A stretch of DNA of 64,000 nt, taken from Oceanospirillum linum. Lineage in GTDB: Bacteria > Pseudomonadota > Gammaproteobacteria > Pseudomonadales > Halomonadaceae. The translations under genes and the position numbers were made by a program. The notes beneath the pieces are model-generated. The model did no database searches. It worked only from the letters and a program-made list of their open reading frames with translations, and was not told where the DNA came from. Positions 51,775-62,137 of the stretch are shown here, one piece after another. The stretch spans positions 124,001 to 188,000 of the forward strand of contig NZ_MTSD02000005.1 in the NCBI RefSeq assembly GCF_001995095.2. The letters run 5' to 3'. Numbering within the stretch: position 1 is the stretch's first letter; each line of letters opens with the position of its first letter.

Positions 51775-51862
51775 GGAGAGGTGGCCGAGTGGTCGAAGGC
51801 GCACGCCTGGAAAGTGTGTATACCGAAAGGTATCGAGGGTTCGAATCCCTCCCTCTCCGCCA
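51775..51862 (+). tRNA. tRNA-Ser (anticodon GGA)
   Basis: An 88-base tRNA with acceptor GGAGAGG/CCTCTCC, anticodon loop CTGGAAA, the long variable arm expected for serine (GTATACC-GAAA-GGTATC type), T-arm GGGTTCGAATCCC and encoded CCA. Recombinase relics lie immediately downstream, so it probably served as an attachment site. Confidence 0.96.
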
Positions 51863-51870
51863 CGAATTCT

Positions 51871-51905
51871 AAAGCCCGCTGATTCTATGAATCAGCGGGC
51901 TTTTT
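51871..51905 (+). terminator. Terminator after tRNA-Ser
   Basis: A perfect 13-base stem AAGCCCGCTGATT/AATCAGCGGGCTT with a short loop, followed by further T. Confidence 0.9.
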
Positions 51906-52149
51906 CGTTTAAATCCCTGAAGACATTCGTGGCGTTATCGGTACGCGATGGATCAAGAAGTCCCTTCGAGGCCTGACATATCTGAAGCAACACGTCAGCT
52001 TGTTATTGAATACTCAAAAGAGAGTGCTCTGATCGAGTACACGTGCAGTCTTTTGCCTGATTCCCCAAAGATACTGAGATCGTTGGTTTGATGCCTGTTT
52101 ATCTGAAATTGAGAATGATGGGGACATTCCATCTGTGCAAACTCCCGTA

Positions 52150-52422
52150 CCTTCAATCGGCGCTTTAACAGGATGCCGGATAAACTGGGATTGAAGCCGG
52201 ATACAGGGGGAGAAACTGTTAAGAAACTTCCACTCATTGAGACATGCGTTCAGAGCGAATGCCCGTGGCTTTGACATCGCTAAGGAAACAGCTGATTTGA
52301 TTGGCGGCTGGCGCGATCAGGAGGGTAGAACCTCTGCTGATTCCTATGGACTGCACTTTGAGATGTTTATCGGTGAGCTGAAAGAGGCTATTGATAGGAT
52401 TGAGTACAGGGTTGAGTTTTAA
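52150..52422 (+). pseudogene. Decayed tyrosine recombinase (phage-type integrase) C-terminal relic
   Basis: The remains of an integrase catalytic domain in two frames. RTFNRRFNRMPDKLGLKPD (from about 52147) is the usual stretch before the second catalytic box. After a frameshift near 52214-52225 the other frame reads NFHSLRHAFRANARG, with the R-H-x-x-R box, then DLIGGWRDQEGRTSADSYG, where the Tyr would be the nucleophile, then a C-terminal helix ending at 52422. No N-terminal or core-binding half is recognisable between tRNA-Ser and this point. The rest of 51906-52511 holds no supported gene. It marks a past integration at tRNA-Ser. Confidence 0.72.
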
Positions 52423-52511
52423 GTTTTGAATACTTGGGGTGAGAAATAATAAGACCTACTATGTGTCAGAAAGGAGTTTCGGTGGTAGGCCTATATTCGG
52501 TATATCTGAGG

Positions 52512-53291
52512 CTAGTTGCTTGTTGGCTCTAGCAATTTACAGGGTTTGTCGATGCTGCTGTTGTACTCAACAATCTTATGCCAGTTGAGTTCACCGCTAT
52601 CGTCAACAAAGTTAATCGCTAGTTGTTTGAGAAGGCGGTTTTTCGTTCTTTTATAAGACTCCATATATTGCTGACGATGTTCTAGAGCAAATTTACCAAT
52701 CGAGTCTGAAATTCTCAGATAGAAATCCTTCTCACCTGACAGTAAGTACCAGAAGGCCTGTCCTGCATGTTTCTCCGTTTTTGACGCTTTGGCGGCTTTG
52801 TTTCTGCCATAGCCATAGCCAATAATAGGGCGGATCTCTTTTCCTAGCTTTCTTAGGCGAGACTTTAACTCAAGAAATTCAGTTGATTGCCCCTTCGTGC
52901 TTTGCGAGTTAAAGATGTTGGTTCCAGACTTAACTGCAATAGCTAGATATGAGTTTGCAGTTTCGATGGCAAGGTCTGTTCCAGATGCGCTACCGACAGT
53001 TACAGATTCCCTTTTTTCGTGATCAACCAAAACAGCATTCTTAGCTGTCCAAAAGGCTAGCGGCTCAAAGAAATCGTTTCCAAAAAGAGTTTCGTCTGAA
53101 CTAGATAGGAAGGCATCGAGCATGGCCTCGATTAGCTCAGATGAATCATTTAGCCCTATAGAACGAAATAGATATGGGTTTTTCTTCAGTAGTCTCTTTA
53201 GGTCGATCTCATCAAGTTTGGCAAAGCGTTTCTCGTAAAGAATGTTAAGTAATCGACTAATTTCTCGATCCAGTGCATCCTGTTTAATCAT
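52512..53291 (-). CDS. PmeII-family type II restriction endonuclease
   Basis: A 259-residue nuclease, companion of the methyltransferase encoded upstream. Family features are the KRFAKLDEIDLKRLLKKNPYL start, LDAFLSSSDETLFGN (about 57-72), and a PD-(D/E)xK-like core in which GTDLAIE supplies the Asp and LAIAVKSG the Val-Lys (about 100-120). The C-terminus has NFVDDSGELNWHKIVEYNSS. The start at 53291 is fixed by GGGAG 6 bases upstream and gives an 8-base overlap with the methyltransferase gene. It is AT-rich compared with flanking genes, so probably acquired. Its recognition sequence cannot be read from the protein. Confidence 0.82.
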   Translation of the reverse strand: MIKQDALDREISRLLNILYEKRFAKLDEIDLKRLLKKNPYLFRSIGLNDSSELIEAMLDAFLSSSDETLFGNDFFEPLAFWTAKNAVLVDHEKRESVTVGSASGTDLAIETANSYLAIAVKSGTNIFNSQSTKGQSTEFLELKSRLRKLGKEIRPIIGYGYGRNKAAKASKTEKHAGQAFWYLLSGEKDFYLRISDSIGKFALEHRQQYMESYKRTKNRLLKQLAINFVDDSGELNWHKIVEYNSSIDKPCKLLEPTSN

Positions 53292-54450
53292 GTCTGCTCC
53301 CTGTTTGGTATTGCTTAAGTTTGTTGTGGACTGATGTCCCTCGCATTCTTTTTGAATTGACTTTTGAGTTCCCCAGAGCAACCGCTCTTAGCATTTCGCC
53401 AATAGCTTTCCCTAATGGAATTGGAACTGCATTACCAATTTGTTTGTAACAGTTGGCTAGAGATCCTTTGAAAATCCAGTGGTCAGGAAACCCTTGGATG
53501 CGCGCATATTCTCTGACTGATAAAGGTCGTAACTCACGAGGATGTCCTAGCAATGTTGCTTTTTGAGATGGACTGGTGACAAGTGTTGGTGATGGCTCAT
53601 TGAAGCTGAGCCGTCTAAAAAAGCCTACCTTGCCGCCCCCTGATTTGTATGCACCTCCCATAGCTTCTTCAACTAAATTCTGAGGGAGAGATTTCCAGTT
53701 CCCGCCTTCAGGAACTAATTTGAGGTACTTGAGAATTTTTTCGGATAACTTCCCACTTGGGCCAGGATCTTTAAGGCCTGCCAGTGCATCACCTAATGTT
53801 TTCCAACGCATTGCCGGATTTTGGTGGAAGTGAAAGTGGGTAGGCATTGGAAGATAAACTGGTTCGTTGTCTCTGCTGCCGATAATAATAAGTCTTTCTC
53901 GAAATTGAGGGGTTCCATAATGCACTGCATCTACAACGTCATGGACAGTGTGATAACCAATACGTCTGAATTCATCTAGAATGACTTCTAGAAGGGGGCG
54001 TTCAAACACAGTTCCATTATCCACCATCATTGAAGCCAAGCCTTTTACATTTTCCATGACGAAAAAGCGAGGTCGAACAGAGTTCACTACATGTACAAAT
54101 TGCTGATATAGCTGTCCTCTTTCATCCTGCTCTCCCCTGCGTCTGCCTGCCGTAGAGTATGCTTGACAAGGAGGGCCACCAACAACGGCAAAGACATCTT
54201 CTTGTCGAACTTTGGCCTCTTCTAGAAGGAAGTTGCACGATGGGTCTTGTTCAATGAGTTCCCGAATGTCGCCTTCGATTGCTTTGTGATTGTTAGCCCG
54301 AATAGTTTCGATGCACCACTTATCGAAATCCTGAGAAACGGCAACATGTAGGCCAGCTTGCTCCATGCCAATATCAAGTCCCATTCCTCCTGAGAACAGA
54401 GAAATTACAGGATATGCTGGTGTGTTCGATAGAGACCTTACATTTTGCAT
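53284..54450 (-). CDS. DNA (cytosine-5) methyltransferase of a type II R-M system
   Basis: A 388-residue C5 methyltransferase. Motif I is SLFSGGMGLDIG (17-28), and motif IV holds the catalytic Cys C95 in GGPPCQAYS. Motif VI ENV (about 134) and motif VIII (QFRERLIIIG) follow, then a target-recognition region, then motifs IX-X (RELRPLSVREYARIQGFPD, QIGNAVP). The methyltransferase gene comes first and the nuclease second, with overlapping ends, an order that lets protection precede cutting. No control (C) protein gene and no vsr gene are present. Confidence 0.93.
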   Translation of the reverse strand: MQNVRSLSNTPAYPVISLFSGGMGLDIGMEQAGLHVAVSQDFDKWCIETIRANNHKAIEGDIRELIEQDPSCNFLLEEAKVRQEDVFAVVGGPPCQAYSTAGRRRGEQDERGQLYQQFVHVVNSVRPRFFVMENVKGLASMMVDNGTVFERPLLEVILDEFRRIGYHTVHDVVDAVHYGTPQFRERLIIIGSRDNEPVYLPMPTHFHFHQNPAMRWKTLGDALAGLKDPGPSGKLSEKILKYLKLVPEGGNWKSLPQNLVEEAMGGAYKSGGGKVGFFRRLSFNEPSPTLVTSPSQKATLLGHPRELRPLSVREYARIQGFPDHWIFKGSLANCYKQIGNAVPIPLGKAIGEMLRAVALGNSKVNSKRMRGTSVHNKLKQYQTGSRHD

Positions 54451-54961
54451 TGGTTTAGACTTCTAACTTCAAGTGTTAAGTCAGCTTACGCTGGAGAGGA
54501 GGCTGCTTTCAAAAGGATTGGAATTCTAAAGCGTTTGGAGCCATCTGTCATAATTATCAGCTCAAATTTTCACCACAAATTTTCGAAACCCTGTATAACG
54601 CATATTCGCCAGCTGATTCCCCCGTTACCCCGTCTTAACAGCTCTCAAAAGAAACAGGCGGCTTACCCTCTCTAGTTACCTTACTCTCATTCATCCTGTT
54701 GCTGACTCATGCTTTCTTAGCAGATCCCCTCAAGCGAACTACCATGGCTTATATGCTTAGTTAACGGCAAAGTCATAATCAGCTGCTAAGCTTTATAAGA
54801 GCTTTGGTTTGTGACGTCTTCTTTTAGATATAGTTAATATATCTTGCCTCCATCATGTAACGTTAAGTATCTTGGTGGTATGGACTACAAACCTGACTGC
54901 GCTAAATGTGATTCTGACTCTGCGTAGTAAATAACCCTGATCGTTAATGAGATGCCTATCT
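54451..54961. other. Non-coding stretch between the R-M locus and a chemoreceptor gene
   Basis: No supported gene; a short plus-strand frame at 54445-54675 has no family sequence. It contains a GATATA/TATATC inverted repeat (54827-54843) and AT-rich promoter-like sequence. I looked for a repeat of the tRNA-Ser 3' end, which would mark the far edge of the island, and did not find one. Confidence 0.5.
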
Positions 54962-57073
54962 ATGAAAACATGGTCGTTACGAAATAAACTACTTTTGTTC
55001 TCTTTACTACTGCTTGCACTGGCTTTAGGTGGGCTGTCATGGGTTGCCAGTAATGCTATGAAGCATACATCTGATGAAGTTATCAGCCAGATTTCAGTAT
55101 CCAGCCGGGATCGGGTTTTCAGCATTCTCAGGCAGGCTTCATACCGTGTCAGTACTGAGGTCAGCAGCTATATGAATCGGGCTTTTGATACGCCGGTTAC
55201 AATGAATCGAATTATTAGCGCGGGTCTGGATGATCCCGACAAGCGGATGAGCCGTGATGAGGTTAAGGTCATGGTGCGTCAGGCTCTCGAGGCGAATCCT
55301 CTGGTCAGTTCTGCCTATATTCAGTTTGAGAAAAATGGTTATGGCGATGAAGATGCGCTAATGGTTGGAACGGGCGATCATACAACCGTGATTGGAACAC
55401 TGGAGACCTATTGGGTACGTGAAGCCGGTTCGTTGACGCACTACGTAACGGATGATCCTCAATCCAAGTATTCGGAGACACCTAACGATCTGGGCGACCG
55501 GGAGTCTGAATGGTATTTGTGCAGTTACGAAACCAGTAAACCCTGCATTGTAGAGCCTTATCTTTATGAAATAGAGCCCGGCAATGAAGTTCTGATGACA
55601 AGTTTGGTAACACCTCTGGTACGTAAAGGGCAGTTTGTCGGGGTTGCCGGTTCAGACATCAACTTGCCCGTGCTGCAAAAACTGATGAAAGAGATGTCTT
55701 CAAAACTGTTTGGCGGGCAGGCTCAGCTGCATCTGATTACATCTAAAGGCCGCATTGTAGCCAGTAGCCAGTATACGGACAAACTATCCCGTCCGCTTAC
55801 GGAAGCCAGTCAGGTGTTTTCTGATGCGATTCAGGGCAAAAATGGTGAAATTTTCAAACATAATGAGCTGTTAATTGCAGATCAGCCTGTGCAGATTGAA
55901 GCCCCGAACACTCGGTGGCGCCTGATACTGACTGTGCCTGAGTCAGTGGCTTTTGCTGGCGTTAACCAGCTTAAAGCAGATCTGCAGGAAGATGTACGTA
56001 ATACCCAGGGAACCCTGCTGGTGTTCTCATTGGTTATTATTGGCTTAGCCGTAGCAGCCATTATTATTTTTGTTGGTACGATTACGCGCCCTTTAAATCA
56101 GATGCGTGAGCGTGTTTTTAACCTCAGTAGTGCTGATGGTGATCTGACGCAGACGCTTAAGGTTGAAAATCATCGGGAATTGATTGAAATAGGTCAGGGA
56201 ATTAACCAGTTTATTGCTAAGCTGCGGGATATGATTCTTGCGCTACAGGAGCAAAGCTTACAGGTGCAGAAACAAACAAACCTGCTGAGCGAAGCAACGA
56301 CCATTACCTCAGAGACCATCGCCCGGCAAACCGCTGAAACGGATAGTGTGGCCACTGCAATGGGAGAGATGGCTTCAACCAGTGCTGAAGTTGCGCGCCT
56401 TGCTTCCACCAGTGCGGAAGGAACTCAGGTTTCAGAGAAAATTCTGCAAAATACTCAGGCAAGCTTTGATCACAGTGTGGAGCAGGTGCAGACTATTGCT
56501 CAGGCTATGGCAGAGAACAGTAAGCGTATCGCTAAAGTATCAGCCCGTAGTGATGATATTAACCAGATTGTGAAGACGATCTCGGATATTGCTGAGCAGA
56601 CAAATTTATTGGCCCTGAATGCGGCGATCGAAGCTGCCCGTGCCGGAGACCAGGGACGTGGCTTTGCTGTTGTAGCTGATGAGGTACGTACGCTTGCTGC
56701 TAATACCCAGAAGTCTACAGAAGAGATTAATGAGCTGGTGAAACGCTTACAAAGCAACGTTGGTGAAGCGGTAGAGCAGATTGAAGCAAATAAGAGCCGC
56801 TCAGAAGAGACGACCCAAAGTATTGCAGATAGTGTTGATAGCCTGAAAGAGCTGGCTACTCAGGTTAATCTCATTGCTGATAATACGGTACAGGTGGCGT
56901 CGGCAGCTGAAGAGCAAAGCCAGGTGAATCATGAAATCAGCCGGAGTGTTGTCGGCATAGGTGACACTGCGAAGGAGCTGAACGATCAGGCCCATACGAT
57001 TGATGGTGTCCGTCAGGAACTGACACAGGTTGTTGGGTTGCTGGATGAGCAGCTGAGTCGCCTTAAAGTGTAG
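54962..57073 (+). CDS. Methyl-accepting chemotaxis protein with dCache sensor
   Basis: An inner-membrane chemoreceptor of about 703 residues. The first helix is at about 8-30. A large periplasmic double-Cache region follows (about 35-340; segments [34 protein letters not shown] and [15 protein letters not shown]). The second helix is at about 350-372 ([17 protein letters not shown]), then HAMP, then the signalling domain with tip [20 protein letters not shown]. There is no C-terminal pentapeptide. The start at 54962 (MKTWSLRNK) looks most natural; ATG 54947 in the same frame is possible and neither has a strong ribosome site. The ligand is unknown. Confidence 0.9.
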   Translation: MKTWSLRNKLLLFSLLLLALALGGLSWVASNAMKHTSDEVISQISVSSRDRVFSILRQASYRVSTEVSSYMNRAFDTPVTMNRIISAGLDDPDKRMSRDEVKVMVRQALEANPLVSSAYIQFEKNGYGDEDALMVGTGDHTTVIGTLETYWVREAGSLTHYVTDDPQSKYSETPNDLGDRESEWYLCSYETSKPCIVEPYLYEIEPGNEVLMTSLVTPLVRKGQFVGVAGSDINLPVLQKLMKEMSSKLFGGQAQLHLITSKGRIVASSQYTDKLSRPLTEASQVFSDAIQGKNGEIFKHNELLIADQPVQIEAPNTRWRLILTVPESVAFAGVNQLKADLQEDVRNTQGTLLVFSLVIIGLAVAAIIIFVGTITRPLNQMRERVFNLSSADGDLTQTLKVENHRELIEIGQGINQFIAKLRDMILALQEQSLQVQKQTNLLSEATTITSETIARQTAETDSVATAMGEMASTSAEVARLASTSAEGTQVSEKILQNTQASFDHSVEQVQTIAQAMAENSKRIAKVSARSDDINQIVKTISDIAEQTNLLALNAAIEAARAGDQGRGFAVVADEVRTLAANTQKSTEEINELVKRLQSNVGEAVEQIEANKSRSEETTQSIADSVDSLKELATQVNLIADNTVQVASAAEEQSQVNHEISRSVVGIGDTAKELNDQAHTIDGVRQELTQVVGLLDEQLSRLKV

Positions 57074-57135
57074 TACTTCCCTGCCGGGACATGCGCCCTG
57101 AAATAGCGCTGTTTGGTAATCTGTGTTTAAAAGGG

Positions 57136-57172
57136 CCCTCAATAGCTGACTAATCAGCTTTGGGGGTTTTTT
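57136..57172 (+). terminator. Terminator between the chemoreceptor and selO genes
   Basis: Nested stem AGCTGA/TCAGCT with an outer CCCTCAA/TTGGGGG pairing, then six T on the plus strand. The minus strand also has a short T run, so it may serve both convergent genes. Confidence 0.78.
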
Positions 57173-57201
57173 GTGGCTGCTCTTGCATACTGAGATTGCT
57201 G

Positions 57202-58692
57202 TTACCGGTAGCTAAAGGGGCTCTGCAGCACAGTCAGCAGCTCATTGATACGTGTCATATCGCCCTTCTCAGCCTGCTCAATCGCTGCCTGAGCCATATG
57301 ATTTCTGAGCAGGTAAACCGGGTTTGCCGTTTGCATTTTAGCCAGGCGCTCTGTTTCTGGTTGATGGTCTTCTGTGACTCTCTGATGGTATTGCCTCAGC
57401 CAAAGCTCAAAAGCTGATGGATAGGTACAGGTCGTAGCCAGCTTATCCTGTTGCTCGCTAACCGGTGTCTCACTAAGCAAGCGAAAAAACAGGGTTATAT
57501 CGGTTTTCTGAGCTTCCAGCAGACGCCAGAGATCCTCGATCAACTGGCTGTCCCTGGTATCCTTTAGTTGCTGTGCAGAGGCTTGCTGATCGACCGACGG
57601 TTGCTCATACGCCTGCAGGCCTAAACGCTTGCGCATCAGCATCAGGTATTCCTGCTGATAGAGTTTTGAGAAGCGCCGCAATTCATTTTCCAGTAATGAT
57701 TGAGCCGTTTTTTTATCATCGGATACCATGGGCATAAAACACTGGGCTAAACAGAGCAGGTTCCACTGCATGGCATCCGGCTGGCGCTTAAAAGCAAAGC
57801 GTCCCTGATGGTCAGAGTGATTGCTTACCAGACCAGCTTTATAAGTATCCATAAACTGAAAGGGGCCGTAGTCGAATGTTTCACCGATAATTGACATGTT
57901 GTCGGTGTTCATGACGCCATGTACAAAGCCATAGGCCTGCCAGTGGGCGACCAGGGTAGCGTTACGGAGAATCACCTCCCGAATCAGAGTAAGCGGTGGG
58001 TTATCGGCTTCGGCTGACTTGGGAAAATAACGATGGATCACGTAGTTGGTCAGCTGAGTGAGTTCGTCGAATCTACGGTTGTGGTAAAGGTGTTCAAAGT
58101 GACCGAATCGGATATGGCAGGGTGTCACCCGCAGTAGTGTTGCGCAGGGCTCCGGAAAGCCTTCCCGTAATATGGTATCCGTTGAACCCGCAATACAGAG
58201 TGCTTCAGTGGTTGGAATACCCAAACCTGCCATGGCCGCACTGGCCAGATACTCCCGAATACTGGATCGTAAAACAGCTCGACCATCCCCAAACCGGGAG
58301 TAAGCCGTTTTACCTGCGCCTTTCAGATGAATATCCCTCAGTATACCATCGGGCCCGAGATGCTCACCGAGCAGCAGACCTCGGCCATCCCCCAGTTGTG
58401 GATTGTAAACCCCAAACTGGTGCCCTGCGTATTTCATTGCCAAAGGCTCGCTGCCGTTGAACAGTCTCTGACCACTGGCAAACTCTGCCAGTTCCTGAAG
58501 ATTAAGAGAGTTCAGATCCAGTCCCAGTTTTTGTGCCACATCGTGGTTGACGCTGGCGACCCAGGGATTATTGAGTGGCGATGGTGTCAGGGACTGATAG
58601 TGATGTGCTGGCAATTGCCGGTAATGGCTGGTCAGCTGCAGCTGATTCAGAGGGGTGAGGGTGACCGGCTGAGAGTTTGCGGGAGTACTCAA
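57202..58692 (-). CDS. selO: Protein adenylyltransferase SelO (YdiU)
   Basis: A pseudokinase-fold enzyme that transfers AMP to Ser/Thr/Tyr of target proteins, linked to redox stress. It has 496 residues, near the usual length. YAGHQFGVYNPQLGDGRGLLLGE, then the nucleotide-binding LKGAGKTAYSRFGDGRAVLRSSIREYLASAA (quoted in outline), then HGVMNTDNMSIIGETFDYGPF with the metal-binding Asn/Asp are intact. There is no Sec codon at the C-terminus, as usual in bacteria. It is monocistronic. Confidence 0.95.
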   Translation of the reverse strand: MSTPANSQPVTLTPLNQLQLTSHYRQLPAHHYQSLTPSPLNNPWVASVNHDVAQKLGLDLNSLNLQELAEFASGQRLFNGSEPLAMKYAGHQFGVYNPQLGDGRGLLLGEHLGPDGILRDIHLKGAGKTAYSRFGDGRAVLRSSIREYLASAAMAGLGIPTTEALCIAGSTDTILREGFPEPCATLLRVTPCHIRFGHFEHLYHNRRFDELTQLTNYVIHRYFPKSAEADNPPLTLIREVILRNATLVAHWQAYGFVHGVMNTDNMSIIGETFDYGPFQFMDTYKAGLVSNHSDHQGRFAFKRQPDAMQWNLLCLAQCFMPMVSDDKKTAQSLLENELRRFSKLYQQEYLMLMRKRLGLQAYEQPSVDQQASAQQLKDTRDSQLIEDLWRLLEAQKTDITLFFRLLSETPVSEQQDKLATTCTYPSAFELWLRQYHQRVTEDHQPETERLAKMQTANPVYLLRNHMAQAAIEQAEKGDMTRINELLTVLQSPFSYR

Positions 58693-58965
58693 AATGCTGC
58701 TCTCTCTGAATGGGCTGAGTCTATATCATAGTTTTTTAGTCGGAATTGTCTATCCAAAGGACTTACAGGTCGCCTCAGTTAAAAAATACCTCTTAAAGCC
58801 TATACCCGTTGCCTGGTTTTTAGGCCTATAATCGATGTCCTAAAATTTGCCGCACTGCATCATAGACCGCTGATGAGCCTGTCTTTCAGACACTTTATTC
58901 AGAGTGCGTGCAATCAGCGGTCATGACTGCAGCTAATAAAAAGATAACAATCAAGAAGGCCCCCA

Positions 58966-60216
58966 ATGACCGAACTGCTGCATACGATCCTGCTGGCGCT
59001 GGCTTTTCTGGCGCTACTAGGTGTTGTTTTTGAAGAAGTAATTCATATCAATAAAGCTAAGGTAACGCTGTTTCTGGGCACCGTTTCCTGGTTATTGATG
59101 TTTATCTTCCCCGAGAGTGATGCGGGGCTTGCCCGCATTGAAGAAGGGTTATCTGAGAGCATATCTGAGATTGCCGAGCTCTGGCTGTTTCTGGTTGCTG
59201 CGATGACCTTTGTTGCCTACCTAAACAAAAAAGGGCTGATTCAAAACCTGATCTATCTGTTTTTACCCTCGCGTATCTCGGAAAAGATGCTGCTGGTACT
59301 CACTGGCCTGTTCTGTTTTATCTTCTCCTCCATTGCCGATAACATCACGGCTACCCTGGTATCTGCTGCGTTGATACTCTCCCTTAATCTTGAGGCGAAA
59401 AAGACCCTGCGTTTTGCGGCACTGGTGGTCTTTGCGGTGAACTCCGGTGGTGTGGCACTGATTACCGGTGACGTAACCACTCTGATGATTTTCCTCTCCG
59501 GCCATGTCGGTGTGTTGCAGCTACTTTACCTGTCACTGCCTGCACTGCTGGGGGTGGTCGCACTGACCCTGATGCTCTCTTTCGGTCTTAAAGGGAATGT
59601 TGTCATTGAGAAGCGGATGACGCCAATCCGTAAAGTCGATCTGATTATTGCCGTCGTGTTCCTAAGCACCATTTTGCTGACGATCGCCTTCAATGCCTTG
59701 TTTCATATTCCGCCAATGCTGACCTTCCTGGCAGGCATGTCACTGATGTTTCTGGTGGCGCGCTTTTTTGAAGATGACGATGAAGACCCGATTATGGATT
59801 ACATTCGGGTGATTGAGTTTGAAACGCTGCTTTTCTTCTTAGGGATTTTGCTACTGGTGGGAATGCTGAAAGAGATCGGTGTCCTGGAATCCTTAGTGAG
59901 TCTCTACGAACTGATGCCTCCGGTGTTGGCGAACTATATGATGGGCGTCTTATCGGCAGGTATTGATAACGTACCGTTAACGGCGGCTGTGCTGAAGTCC
60001 GGTATCGATATGACCACCCAGGAATGGATGGGGCTGACTTACGCTGTTGGTGTCGGTGGCTCTTTGCTGGTCATTGGTTCTGCTGCTGGTATCGTCATGA
60101 TGAGCAAAATTGGCGCGCTGACCTTTGGTCGTTATGTACGCTTTATTTTGCCTCTGCTGGTCGCTTATACCATCGGTTATGCCGGAGCCTGGGTGCTGGG
60201 TCACTGGATGTTCTGA
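58966..60216 (+). CDS. nhaD: Sodium/proton antiporter NhaD
   Basis: An inner-membrane Na+(Li+)/H+ antiporter of the ion-transporter superfamily, typical of marine and halophilic gammaproteobacteria. It has 416 residues and about 11-12 hydrophobic helices. VFEEVIHINKAKVTLFLG opens it; SSIADNITATLVSAALI and SAGIDNVPLTAAVLKSG are the two conserved Asp/Asn-bearing hairpins; GGSLLVIGSAAGIVMMSK lies near the end. The ribosome site is AGAAGG. A TATAAT at 58827-58832 upstream is a possible -10, without a clear -35. Confidence 0.94.
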   Translation: MTELLHTILLALAFLALLGVVFEEVIHINKAKVTLFLGTVSWLLMFIFPESDAGLARIEEGLSESISEIAELWLFLVAAMTFVAYLNKKGLIQNLIYLFLPSRISEKMLLVLTGLFCFIFSSIADNITATLVSAALILSLNLEAKKTLRFAALVVFAVNSGGVALITGDVTTLMIFLSGHVGVLQLLYLSLPALLGVVALTLMLSFGLKGNVVIEKRMTPIRKVDLIIAVVFLSTILLTIAFNALFHIPPMLTFLAGMSLMFLVARFFEDDDEDPIMDYIRVIEFETLLFFLGILLLVGMLKEIGVLESLVSLYELMPPVLANYMMGVLSAGIDNVPLTAAVLKSGIDMTTQEWMGLTYAVGVGGSLLVIGSAAGIVMMSKIGALTFGRYVRFILPLLVAYTIGYAGAWVLGHWMF

Positions 60217-60255
60217 TCCTGAACAGCCGTTGATAGCTTATACCCAAATACCATA

Positions 60256-60282
60256 AGACAGGCTGGCTATGCTGGCTTGTCT
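60256..60282 (+). terminator. Weak hairpin after nhaD
   Basis: AGACAGGC/GCTTGTCT stem with a G-U pair and an 11-base loop; no proper T run follows. Confidence 0.4.
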
Positions 60283-60345
60283 GCTTTCTGTCATACTAAC
60301 TGAAACACCCTTTTTACTCCGACAGCTGAATGGCAGGAGCTATCT

Positions 60346-62019
60346 GTGTCTTCTATCGCCCGTCTTTCTCTTTCCCGGTCTCTTAGCTTCTCCTTTCGTC
60401 TTAATTTGCAGGCCCGTATGCTGATCCTGCTGGGCGGGTTTGCTCTCTTGCTGACCTTGACCATGGGAACGATCTCTCTGAACTTTATCGCACAAACATT
60501 GGAAACTCAGATGGGGCAGCAGGCGCTGGATGTGGCCCGCGCCGTCGCCCGCCTGCCACAGATTCAGGAAGGTCTGGAAGAGAATGATAGCCGTAAAATT
60601 CAGCCTTTGGTGGAGGAGGTGCGTTCGGCCATTGGTGCCCGATTTATCGTGGTTGGCGATGAAAATGGTGTTCGTTTCGCGCATCCTTTACCGGACAGAA
60701 TCGGAAAAAAAATGGTAGGTGGAGATAATGCCCGTGCACTGGAGTCAGGTGAGGAGTATGTCTCAACGGCCATCGGCAGTCTTGGGCCCTCGGTGCGAGG
60801 CAAAGTGCCGGTTTTCTCCACTGGGCAAGAGGGTCCCCGGAAGGTGATAGGTATTATCTCCGTCGGATACATGCTGAATCAGGTGGACCAGGTTGTTGGG
60901 CATTACCAGACGGGGATCTGGTGGTTCTCGGCGGCTACGGTGTTGGTCAGTCTTATACTGGCCAAATTAATCAGTGATTATTTTAAGCGAGCTATTTTTG
61001 GCTTTGAACCCGAAGAAATTGCCCGCCTTTTTCAGGAGCGAAATGCAATATTGCAGTCTGTAAGAGAGGGAATTATCGCTATTAATCCACAGGGCGATAT
61101 TACAACCTTCAACGAGGCGGCGCTTAATATTTTTGGCCTTGATCCCAGAGAGAGTATGTTAGGACGGAATATTCGTGACTTTCAGGCCAACAGTGATCTC
61201 TTGTAGGTGATACAGACCGGAAAACCTATTCTGGATAAAGAAGATATCGTTGGTGGGCAGCGCGTATTGGTTAACCGGATTCCTTTATTTCAGAACGCCA
61301 GTGGCCATGGGCCGGAAAAAGTTATCGGGGCTGTTTCCAGTTTCAGATTGAAAGATGAACTGGACAGGATGACGGACCAATTAAACCGAATGCAAATTTA
61401 TGCGGATACGTTACGCAGTCAGGCCCATGAGTACTCCAACAAGCTGCATACCATTTCAGGTTTAATTCAGATCGGAGCGACTGATCAGGCAATTGACTTA
61501 ATTGGCCAGGAAACCCGTGATCATCAGACGTTACTGCACTTTCTGCTTAGCGCTGTACCTGATCCTCTGCTTTCTGGTTGTATTCTTGGGAAATACAATC
61601 GAGCCCGTGAACTGGGACTGAACCTTGAGATTGACCCGGAAAGCCAGATGCAGGATCTGTCGGATGACCTGCCGAGGGAGCTTCTGGTGACTATTCTGGC
61701 CAATCTTCTGGATAACGCGATGGATGCTTCTCTGGCCGTGGGAAATGCCAAACAGATTCGACTGTCGATGACCGATTTGGGTCATGATCTGATCTTTGAA
61801 GTGGAAGATGAAGGCCCGGGAGTTGATCCTGAGCTGGTCGAAGCGTTGTTCGCAAAAGGTGTCAGCAGTAAACCGGGACAGAATCATGGCTACGGACTGT
61901 ACCTGGTGGCTCAGGCGCTAAATCGCTTACAGGGTGATATAGCTCTGGAGCCGCTGGAACCAAAAGGTACCCGTGCGGTGGTTTATATTCCGAAGCAGGT
62001 CATTAAGGCGGAAGCTTAG
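60346..62019 (+). pseudogene. CitA/DcuS-type sensor histidine kinase interrupted by an in-frame TAG
   Basis: One continuous frame encodes a sensor kinase of about 557 codons, broken by a TAG at 61204-61206. Before it lie helix 1 (about 22-45), a periplasmic sensor domain (about 46-185, with ARFIVVGDENGVRFAHP), helix 2 (about 188-212) and a PAS domain. After it come the end of PAS, the dimerisation helix with His (AHEYSNKLHTISGLI) and the ATPase (NLLDNAMDA, DEGPGVD, GYGLYLVAQ). Relatives have a sense codon here, often Glu. The next codon is GTG, so a separate cytoplasmic kinase half could restart, though no ribosome site is visible. The start is GTG 60346 with AGGAG 6 bases upstream. Confidence 0.83.
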
Positions 62020-62137
62020 GATGGTAAGGTGTATAATTTTTTTCTCTTTATAATTAACAGACCGCCAATAGACGCGTGCCATAAAAGCCAGAGAATAACC
62101 TGATAAGACGCCCCTACGAGAAAGGTAACTGACACGT

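Noticed and set aside
52237-52422. Short open frame starting at a TTG, as an independent gene
   Set aside because: Its sequence is only the C-terminal catalytic boxes of an integrase, and the preceding part continues in another frame, so it is a relic.
51863-54961. A direct repeat of the tRNA-Ser 3' end marking the island's right edge
   Set aside because: I scanned for the CCCTCTCCGCCA-type end and saw no second copy in this interval.
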